From positions 1-23,080 of IMG/VR virus record IMGVR_UViG_3300004097_003149: 23,080 nucleotides of DNA; one strand, written 5' to 3'. Position numbers and translations under genes: made by a program. Positions 8,148 to 15,474 of this stretch are shown piece after piece. Position 1 is the stretch's first letter; each line of letters starts with the position of its first letter. The DNA is from a virus. The notes under the pieces are model-generated. The model saw only the letters and a list, made by a program, of their open reading frames with translations. It ran no database searches and was not told the origin of the DNA.

Positions 8148-11100
8148 TGGATATACCCGTTCCAGAGCAATGGTCAAAAACCAAGCGTTATCAAAAAAAT
8201 GACATTGTTATTACTAAGAACTTATCATTTCCTGATGATGAAAGCTTGAGGGGCACTTTAGTGGGGGATGACTTCGCTACAAAGTTAACACCTTTTAATT
8301 TCATTGAAGATCAGGAAGGTTATTACCTTACTGTAGATTTTGAAGAAAATGCAGACCTCAATCAAGATATGGAGATGCAGCTTGGATATGATTTTGATGT
8401 TAATCCCAATTTTGGATATACGGGGAAGTGCATGATTAAGAAGTCAAGTGAAGGCACTGAATCTAATGACGATTTTATAACCATAATAACAGAAAAATTA
8501 AACGCTATAGGGGCAGATCAAATTGATTTAAAAAATTCTATAGGTATAGGTGTGGGCATGAAGTTTTACGACTTGCAAAATAATCAAGTAAGAAATGCTG
8601 ACATTAGAGAATACTTTAGAATGGTTGCTATGGACGATCTAAGTAGTAGAGATTTTCTCTATGCTCAAGTAGATATTCCAGATAACCTTATACCAGATAA
8701 TGTGGTTACTGGCAGGCTTTATGTTGTAGTATGTGGCTTGAGATCTGGAGGAATTGTGTTTAGGAACCCTGGGGCATATAATTTATCTAGTTATTTTTAT
8801 TGCAAGAAAGATCATAATTCTAATGAGATTAATTCTCCGAATAGTGCAGGAGCCAAAGAGGTTTGGGATCAAGATTTTTTCTGGAGACCTAGTTATGGTT
8901 CTAGTGTGAGTTTTGCGGCTCAAAATGAAATAATTAAACTCGGAGAGGGATACGATCAGGTTACAAATAAGGCAATTAATTGTCTACCTATGGAGTTGCA
9001 ATTGAGGTTTGAAAACAGAAGTGACAAGGAGGCTAAGGCTATAATACATTTTCTTCAAGAGAAGTTTTTTCCATACGACTCTATGTTCTCGATTAATTAC
9101 AAAGGCGAGAGGCTGCTATCTAATGATGTAGCTAAATTTAAATTTGAATACTCTTACCCTTACAAAAAGAACCTGAGGTATACTTGTTTAAAGTTTTCTC
9201 ATGAAAAATCATACAGGAATAATAATAATATAGCGGCGACATTCGCCTGCAATACACAGAGTACAATAGAAAGCGTTGATAGTCATTTTGGGTATAACAA
9301 AAGGATTGACGCTCTCATACCAGTTTCCATAGATGAGCCAACTGAATTTAAAAAAGGAGAGCCTCAGAAATTAAGGTTATTTAGTTTAGAGACGGTAGAG
9401 GAAGAGGAGTTCGATCAGGAATATGAAGCTTTGGATAGAGGTGTAACTGGAGCTGTAGAATTAAGAAAAATTGTTAAAAAAATATCAAGATACCCAGAAG
9501 ATGAGGCATTGCCAATTGAGGGGGGTATTGTAGAGTTTAAGGAAGATTATGTAGTTAAAGTTAAGACTTGCATGTTTTTGCAGATTAAAGAACCTAACGA
9601 AGATTCTATATTTAATTTTGGGAATATACAAATACAGGAGAGGCTAGATGCAAAGAGGTATGTGTTTACAGGTATACTAGAGGAAGGTTCAGAAGCTCCT
9701 GTGGAGTGGCCTATGATTATACCGCCTGGGCAGGCTGATAGGGTGGGCCAAGGGATGGTTTTAGACGATAAGAGGAATAGAGTGATTATTGACCCGTTTC
9801 CGCTTGATGAAACTCCCACAGTATATGAGCAGTTAACCAATGAGGAAATACCTTACTCCTTAGTGAGGCTTGCTAGGTGTCCAAGTGATTGCTTGTCAAG
9901 TCAGCCAGCTTTACCTAATGAAAATATAGTAATCCCGCCAACTACAACTGACTCTAATGGGAATGCTAGACCTAGAGAAGTTTTCCTAAAAAACTACAGG
10001 AAAGTAAAAATACTAAGCGAAATAAGAAAGAATAGTACGGATGTAATATTGGAGCCCACTAGTGACTTTGTTATGGATGGAGATTTTGATTTACATATTC
10101 CAGCTGTATTTGGAAGGTCTAGTATTTATATAGATGATCCCGACGAGATAACATCATTTCAGTTTTTAAAAGTTAGAAGCTTCGACTTTAAGCCTTCTAT
10201 GGGTTTTTCAATAGAGCATTCCCCCAAGCACCTTCAGACGGAGTTCACTAAAGTATATAAAAAATATACAAAAAAATCTATTAATCAAAACTTGTCTACT
10301 TATAATGTTTCATTTAATCAAAGAACTGATAAGGAGGCTAAAGAGATACTGTTGTTTTTAGAGAGTCATCTTGGTTATAGAAAATTTAGATTTCAAATGC
10401 CTAGGCCTTATGGTAAGGACTTAGATCATCAGACTACAGGTAGCACTCCTTCTTCGTCTATATTTTATTGCCCCAGTTGGAATCACACCAATGTATATAA
10501 AAATAATAATACAATTACTGCAACGTTTATAGAATCGGCAACTTCTATACCAGAAGATTTGCGAGCAATGTTTGGTATAGGTAAGCCAGAGGAAGGCTCA
10601 TGTTTTGGGGCGGAAATATATAACATGATTACAATGCATACATTGTGCGTATTATCATCGACTCTTGAAGCTGCTTACACTAGGGCGAATTATTTTAGGT
10701 CTGGAGAAATTAGAGCATTCTCTCCCCCTCCTAGACCAGCTGGCCTTAAGGTGCATTTTTCTGGGATAGGGATACAGGATGACTTTTATGATCTTGAGCA
10801 CGATTATATAGCCGCCCAAGTCAATGTAAGGAAACAGTATGGAGGTTTAATTACAAATGGAACTTGCACTAGTCAGGCTTTTATTGAAGACGGATTCTCT
10901 AATTTAGTAGGACCAGGAGAATACCCTGTAGCCAGTGTAATTATACCAAATGTACTTGCGTCTTTATCAGAGCCAGATGACGATCTTTCGAGGCAAAAAG
11001 GGAGGTTGGATTCTGTTGCTATAGGTCCTCTAACTCAAGTTGAAATATATGACCAGGAGAATTTTCAAGGTAATTTAATTTTAAATGTTGTGGGTCCAGC

Positions 11101-11386
11101 TATTATATATAATAACTTTTGGGTTGAATCAACAGACAGGTTCTTGATATGGGATAAAAAATTAGAGAACTCTGTATATAAATTTGATTATGAGTTTGAG
11201 TTGGGTATAGGTGTGCAAGGAGCTTGGACTCAAACACAGTCTCAGAACTCGGGTAATTTTGCATACTTGCCCACGGTTAGAGATAAGTCTTGGTTGTACT
11301 ATAAGGGGTTGAGCCAAAACCAAGTTAAGTGGTCAAAGAGTAGCTGGAAAGATATTGGGTCGTTTAAAATAAGATATTTAGGATGA
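8147..11386 (+). CDS. Large tail-tip protein with two minor-tail-protein-M-like domains
   Basis: A 1079-residue structural protein in the gene M position, immediately before an accessory cassette and upstream of L. Lambda gpM (Phage_min_tail family) is only about 110 residues. Domain 1, residues about 245-373, has the family hallmarks: FWRPSYGSSVSF, then LGEGYDQ, then 'SDKEAKAIIHFLQ' and FSINY. Domain 2, residues about 678-800, repeats them: 'TDKEAKEILLFLES' and FRFQMP, ending NNNTITATF against NNNNIAATF in domain 1. The N-terminus (residues 8-25) has an aromatic/Asp 'W..Y...DIV' module. The C-terminus (about 955-1079) has a possible beta/gamma-crystallin-like motif, EIYDQENFQG. The middle (about 460-640) is beta-rich and unassigned. 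The start overlaps the upstream stop (TAATG). It is probably a tip hub or collar component carrying extra surface domains. M-like identity is good for both domains; the rest is inference. Confidence 0.75.
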   Translation: MDIPVPEQWSKTKRYQKNDIVITKNLSFPDDESLRGTLVGDDFATKLTPFNFIEDQEGYYLTVDFEENADLNQDMEMQLGYDFDVNPNFGYTGKCMIKKSSEGTESNDDFITIITEKLNAIGADQIDLKNSIGIGVGMKFYDLQNNQVRNADIREYFRMVAMDDLSSRDFLYAQVDIPDNLIPDNVVTGRLYVVVCGLRSGGIVFRNPGAYNLSSYFYCKKDHNSNEINSPNSAGAKEVWDQDFFWRPSYGSSVSFAAQNEIIKLGEGYDQVTNKAINCLPMELQLRFENRSDKEAKAIIHFLQEKFFPYDSMFSINYKGERLLSNDVAKFKFEYSYPYKKNLRYTCLKFSHEKSYRNNNNIAATFACNTQSTIESVDSHFGYNKRIDALIPVSIDEPTEFKKGEPQKLRLFSLETVEEEEFDQEYEALDRGVTGAVELRKIVKKISRYPEDEALPIEGGIVEFKEDYVVKVKTCMFLQIKEPNEDSIFNFGNIQIQERLDAKRYVFTGILEEGSEAPVEWPMIIPPGQADRVGQGMVLDDKRNRVIIDPFPLDETPTVYEQLTNEEIPYSLVRLARCPSDCLSSQPALPNENIVIPPTTTDSNGNARPREVFLKNYRKVKILSEIRKNSTDVILEPTSDFVMDGDFDLHIPAVFGRSSIYIDDPDEITSFQFLKVRSFDFKPSMGFSIEHSPKHLQTEFTKVYKKYTKKSINQNLSTYNVSFNQRTDKEAKEILLFLESHLGYRKFRFQMPRPYGKDLDHQTTGSTPSSSIFYCPSWNHTNVYKNNNTITATFIESATSIPEDLRAMFGIGKPEEGSCFGAEIYNMITMHTLCVLSSTLEAAYTRANYFRSGEIRAFSPPPRPAGLKVHFSGIGIQDDFYDLEHDYIAAQVNVRKQYGGLITNGTCTSQAFIEDGFSNLVGPGEYPVASVIIPNVLASLSEPDDDLSRQKGRLDSVAIGPLTQVEIYDQENFQGNLILNVVGPAIIYNNFWVESTDRFLIWDKKLENSVYKFDYEFELGIGVQGAWTQTQSQNSGNFAYLPTVRDKSWLYYKGLSQNQVKWSKSSWKDIGSFKIRYLG
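8879..9265 (+). repeat. M-like domain, copy 1 of 2
   Basis: Residues 245-373 of the 1079-residue protein. The order is W-x-P-S-Y-G-S strand, LGEGYDQ (the family's G-D/E-G-Y-x-Q turn), a strand ending RF, then the helix SDKEAKAIIHFLQ, the strand FSINY, a YPY-containing segment, and a closing NNNNIAATF strand. Copy 2 is at 10178-10546. The copies share order and key residues but little DNA identity, so the duplication is old. Confidence 0.65.
10178..10546 (+). repeat. M-like domain, copy 2 of 2
   Basis: Residues 678-800 of the same protein. The order is SFDFKPSMGF, a variable loop, the strand TYNVSFNQR, the helix TDKEAKEILLFLES, the strand FRFQMPRPY, then CPSW and the closing VYKNNNTITATF. The helix plus 'G-x-x-x-F-x-F/W-x-x-P' pattern is the better match of the two to lambda gpM-type proteins. 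Confidence 0.65.
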
Positions 11387-14100
11387 GTACTGCAAAGAAA
11401 TATAATAACCTTTTTTATGTAAGGGATCATCAGGTTGATTTAATATTCTTAATTGATGCATCTTCGTCAATGAACGACAGGATAAAAGTTCCAACTGAAA
11501 ATGGCGTTAAGATATTTAAGAAGATAGATGTAATTAACGATATGTTAAAAAAGATCACAACAGTACACGATTGTGATGTTATGCCAGGTACGAATAATTT
11601 TGGATTTGAATCATTAAAGACTCCGAAAATAGATCATGTAAACAAGGTGCCGCCATGGGGAACTAATCCAGATGGAACAAGTATGTCTCAAGAAGACCTA
11701 GAGTCGATGCCGATTGGTTACTTGAGAAGGTTTAATGTAAAAATAGAAAACCAAAAAATAAATATTGGAATAATTAAAATATCTTCAGAAGATGATACTG
11801 AAATTATATCTGGTTTAATGAATTACCCTGATAATTTTAATAGGCATTACTTGTATGAAAAAATAAAAAATGGGGTTGGCTCTTCAAAGGGTAAAGATTA
11901 TTTGCATGCAACTCAATTGGCACTTTATGAAATGTTTTTTGGACCTAGATCTAAACAGGTATTAAAAAGATTTTTGTTTTATATAGGTGATGCATTTACA
12001 CCAAGGAATAAAGACGCGATAGAATTATGCAATGCACTAAAGCCTGAAAATTTATTATCAATGAGGAGGCCTTTGGATATAGATTTAAAAGGCTATGAGA
12101 TAGTAAACAAAGAAGATAAAAAACCTTTAAGGTATAATGGGGCCAATAAATCAGAGTGGTATGTGCAGCCTTGTAGTGCTGTAAGTTTGTTTGCGGGGGT
12201 GGGATCTCAAGCGAAAGGCGTTTCTAAGAAAGCTAAGGAATATGCATTTGATTACGAAAAGAACCCAATGAATCCAATGGGTTATTTGGACATATCTAGC
12301 GAAAGTTCTGCTGGTCAATTCAATAGGATTTTAGGTATAGTAAATGTAGTTGAGAGATTATCTTATGATAATGGCTTTGAGAATGTGTTTTCGGTAACGC
12401 TCCATAATTGTGGCCCCCACGAGGTAACGTTACTGAACACTATTGTTAATTTTGAAAATGATACGGATGATACTCCAGAAGAAGACAGGTCTATACCTTA
12501 TGTAGGTGCAACAAAATATACTACAGAATTTCTGAAGTCTGGTATACCTAGGGGTAATAACCTTTTTGATATAAAGACAATGTCGCCAGGTGAAGATGGT
12601 TCTATTGGGTACGGAAAAGTTGAGGCTGGCTTCGAAGGGGATGAGAGGCCTGGGTTCCTTGTAGATAGGGACTCAGTGGAGAATATATCTATGGCCTTTG
12701 AGGCTACGGCAGACGATGATCCTGACGATATTATAGGAGGTAGAAATAATAACTTTGTTCCAGGTAGAGGGGGGCAATTTTATGGTGACCCAGAGAATGC
12801 AGACTTGTTCGAGGATAGTAACAGTAACTACAATATACTGTGGCATTCTTTTAATAACCAGTATGAAGTGTACAGAAGGGGAAAAATATATAACATAGAT
12901 GGAGGGTGGGCCTCACACTGGAGGGAGAGTAAGGGGGTCAAGAATGATGGTGTAGCTTTTAAGGGTATGCCTGTTAGGGTTTTCAAATCTGAATCTACTG
13001 GATTTGAGATTGTAGATTATAACATTGGCAACGCTACAGCAGAAAACGGATATATGGGTGACTATGGTCACTTGCCTATAATAGAAAGAGGAGGGGAGAT
13101 AGATTTATTTTTCGGAATAAGAGTTGGAGAAACCCTCGATGTGAGTAATGATCTAACAGCTTATGACTCACTACTTGAAAGGGTGCAGTTATTCTTTAAC
13201 TCTGAGGATAAGACTTTAAATAAAATGGCATGCTTTGCTAATGTAGATTTTAATTTAATATGTCCGATATTTAGGCCAGCTAAAAATATTTTTCAAGGTG
13301 GTTATGATTTATTTGTTCCTTATAATGATGATGCACAGCTAGCTCCACCTTTCGATGACGTCGATGATGGAACAGTAGAAATGCCTATGGCTGGAATGTG
13401 GGAGATAACATTTGATGATGCTGCATATGTTCATAGCACTGCTAAAATAATAGTAAATGTTCCTGCTATTGGCGATAAGGCTGATGGGGATGAAAATAAA
13501 ATTCTTGCTTCAGCTATGTGTGATATTAATTTTGATACTAAAGATTTTGATATCAAGAGCTTGGTTAACGCATTGACAACAACAATAACCGATCAGGCTA
13601 GCGGCGTAACGGCTACATTAACAGCAAACTCTACCGCAGCAAAAAATGGTTATACAGCTCCAACTGTAACACCTGTACCTGTGGGTAAGTCTTACTCTAA
13701 GGCTTTGGCTTTTTATAATAAGACCGCTGGTGAGTTTTACTTAATACTAGGTGCTAGAACCGCAGCCTCTGGGGCTAATCCTCCGCCACCAGGTCTAATG
13801 ATAGGCGGAAAATCAATTAATTATTCAGCCGCAGGGACGAATGTTCCTGTACCAGATGCCTCTTATAGCACGTTGCAGTTTATATTTAAAATAGACCCAG
13901 AGAGCGAGGACACAGCTGCTGGTGATGGAAATGATTTTAAAGCCGCACTTAAGTCAGGTGGACATGGAACTTGGTACCCTGTTCAGGGGACCTGGGTTGA
14001 TTTAGTGACCCCAGGAGTTATGCCGACACCAGCTGATCCAGCGCAGGGAACCAACTGGAGGGGTAGTAGGTCTAAGCCAGTAACTATTACGAAGATATGA
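11383..14100 (+). CDS. Tail-associated protein with von Willebrand factor A domain
   Basis: A 905-residue protein. Residues about 18-230 form a vWA-type fold: a hydrophobic strand VDLIFLID, then the metal-ion-dependent adhesion site D25-x-S27-x-S29 (DASSS). A later amphipathic segment with T177 (LHATQLALYEMF) and the strand FLFYIGDAFTP (D203) sit where MIDAS residues 4 and 5 are expected. vWA domains usually mediate metal-dependent protein-protein adhesion. Residues about 333-440 and 565-630 look like beta-sandwich segments (FSVTLHNCGPHEVTL; a GGEIDLFFGIRVG strand). Residues about 724-905 are Ala/Thr/Pro/Gly-rich and differ in composition. There is no signal peptide or membrane segment. The start overlaps the upstream stop (ATGA), and it lies inside the phage tail operon. 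Structural or adhesive tip function is inferred from context; the vWA call is seen in sequence. Confidence 0.72.
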   Translation: MSTAKKYNNLFYVRDHQVDLIFLIDASSSMNDRIKVPTENGVKIFKKIDVINDMLKKITTVHDCDVMPGTNNFGFESLKTPKIDHVNKVPPWGTNPDGTSMSQEDLESMPIGYLRRFNVKIENQKINIGIIKISSEDDTEIISGLMNYPDNFNRHYLYEKIKNGVGSSKGKDYLHATQLALYEMFFGPRSKQVLKRFLFYIGDAFTPRNKDAIELCNALKPENLLSMRRPLDIDLKGYEIVNKEDKKPLRYNGANKSEWYVQPCSAVSLFAGVGSQAKGVSKKAKEYAFDYEKNPMNPMGYLDISSESSAGQFNRILGIVNVVERLSYDNGFENVFSVTLHNCGPHEVTLLNTIVNFENDTDDTPEEDRSIPYVGATKYTTEFLKSGIPRGNNLFDIKTMSPGEDGSIGYGKVEAGFEGDERPGFLVDRDSVENISMAFEATADDDPDDIIGGRNNNFVPGRGGQFYGDPENADLFEDSNSNYNILWHSFNNQYEVYRRGKIYNIDGGWASHWRESKGVKNDGVAFKGMPVRVFKSESTGFEIVDYNIGNATAENGYMGDYGHLPIIERGGEIDLFFGIRVGETLDVSNDLTAYDSLLERVQLFFNSEDKTLNKMACFANVDFNLICPIFRPAKNIFQGGYDLFVPYNDDAQLAPPFDDVDDGTVEMPMAGMWEITFDDAAYVHSTAKIIVNVPAIGDKADGDENKILASAMCDINFDTKDFDIKSLVNALTTTITDQASGVTATLTANSTAAKNGYTAPTVTPVPVGKSYSKALAFYNKTAGEFYLILGARTAASGANPPPPGLMIGGKSINYSAAGTNVPVPDASYSTLQFIFKIDPESEDTAAGDGNDFKAALKSGGHGTWYPVQGTWVDLVTPGVMPTPADPAQGTNWRGSRSKPVTITKI

Positions 14101-15473
14101 GTATCATAAATAATGATGATCAAATATGTTTGGCTTATAGTGGTGAAACCTACTATGATGATTGCGGTGGACTCCTTCAGGAGACTGGTGAGTTTTTGTC
14201 AAGAAGGAAACTTATATTAACTGACGGACAGATAGACCCATTTGAGGCTGATAAAGAGTTAAGAGATGCAGCTAAAGGAGTACCTAAGGTAATTTACTTA
14301 GAAGATTGCGAGACTACATCGATTAGTTACCCGTGCAATGAGCCTATATCTACAGTAGATCAGGGCAAGTTTGTTGAAATAGTTAATACATGCACTGAAC
14401 CAATAACGGTAACTGGTTTAAATAATTCAGACCCAACTAGGTTTACGGTATTTGACCTAGGTTATAGGGGCCTAGAAACATACCACTCTGGGGTTTGCGA
14501 AGAGCTTCCATTTACTGTTGCTCCTTATACCAAGAAAACTATACATAGCTTTTTTCATCCATCTAGAACTGAGATAGAAGATGGTAATGCTGGTTCTTAT
14601 GAAAATAGAACTGGTGATGCGTGGTCAGCGAAAGTCAGCCTGTATCCTGGCTTTCCTATACTTGGGTGCGAGGGTATGGATCCGTGTGATTCTTTTTACA
14701 CATTAAGCGGTGAGCTTTTGTGTGATCACTTCGATAGAGAGCCTTTGAAGAATTTATCTAATTATCAAGGCGTTTATGGGTGCACTGGTAACCCTATGTC
14801 AACTCTAAGGGCTTCTGACTGTCTTATTACCTCTGGTGTTTATACTGATAGTTTTAACGTTGGATACGATGAGTATACTGCGATGCAGAACTTAGCTCTT
14901 TCGGTAGAAAAAGAGTATTCGCCTTATAGTGCCAGTAATCGCGCTGATCCACCTGATGATAGCATGTATATGGCTTCAGCTTTATTTAGAGAGGCTTCAT
15001 TTGCATCCAGCAGTTTTCAGGAGCTATTATCTAAAGGTTTTACGACTGTACAGAAAACTTGGAGAAAGAGTGATGGAAGTATGGGGGTTACGGTTGGGGA
15101 TGCTTTGGAAATAACTGGGCAATATTTAAATAATTATGTAACACTTAATTATGAGAACGAGTTATACACAGGTATGAGGGTTAGGGTTTCTGTAGATGAG
15201 TCGGGGCCTTATGTTTATGATGTTGGTATATTTTTTAATTCTGAACCCGCAAACGGGAACACATTCGAGCCAGCAATATTTATGTCAGAGTGGGGAGACT
15301 TTAATACAACTAAGTTTTGTTTTGCTAGGGGGGATATAGAATTAGCAACTGAACCATACTCGCCTCCTTCAGATATTATTTTATGGAATAATAAAAAAGG
15401 AGCTGGTTCAAACGTGACACAAGTAACTGAAGAGCAGATATACAGAGTAGGATATCTGCATGGAGATAAATAA
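14097..15473 (+). CDS. Cysteine-rich tail protein with ASH/Hydin-like Ig domain
   Basis: A 458-residue protein, not a member of the lambda core tail set. Residues about 85-209 look like an ASPM-SPD2-Hydin type Ig-like domain. The sequence reads GKFVEIVNTCTEPITVTGL, then DPTRFTVFD, ELPFTVAPYTKKTIHSFF and HPSRTEI, ending at a strand before LLC. This follows the family scheme 'V.i.N.g..pl.vtgi......F.v....LPf.vaPg....v.v.F.P'. Twelve cysteines (positions 11, 23, 71, 80, 99, 134, 191, 197, 209, 229, 242, 408) are far more than in neighbouring tail proteins, but no fixed metal-site spacing is obvious. The C-terminal half (about 240-458) is beta-rich and unassigned. The start overlaps the upstream stop (ATGA). 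It is probably a tip decoration or linker partner of the vWA protein, inferred from adjacency and size. Confidence 0.65.
   Translation: MSIINNDDQICLAYSGETYYDDCGGLLQETGEFLSRRKLILTDGQIDPFEADKELRDAAKGVPKVIYLEDCETTSISYPCNEPISTVDQGKFVEIVNTCTEPITVTGLNNSDPTRFTVFDLGYRGLETYHSGVCEELPFTVAPYTKKTIHSFFHPSRTEIEDGNAGSYENRTGDAWSAKVSLYPGFPILGCEGMDPCDSFYTLSGELLCDHFDREPLKNLSNYQGVYGCTGNPMSTLRASDCLITSGVYTDSFNVGYDEYTAMQNLALSVEKEYSPYSASNRADPPDDSMYMASALFREASFASSSFQELLSKGFTTVQKTWRKSDGSMGVTVGDALEITGQYLNNYVTLNYENELYTGMRVRVSVDESGPYVYDVGIFFNSEPANGNTFEPAIFMSEWGDFNTTKFCFARGDIELATEPYSPPSDIILWNNKKGAGSNVTQVTEEQIYRVGYLHGDK
15462..15465 (+). promoter_or_regulatory. Shine-Dalgarno that favours the start at 15475
   Basis: GGAG lies 9 nt before the ATG at 15475. 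The earlier in-frame ATG at 15460 would contain this GGAG within its own second codon and has no good site of its own. The 15475 start also leaves a 1-nt gap after the preceding stop, in keeping with the tight packing elsewhere. Confidence 0.55.
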
Positions 15474-15474
15474 A

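Noticed and set aside
9547-9840. Minus-strand 97-codon frame inside the M-like gene
   Set aside because: It is antisense to a well-supported gene, with no matching context or motif.
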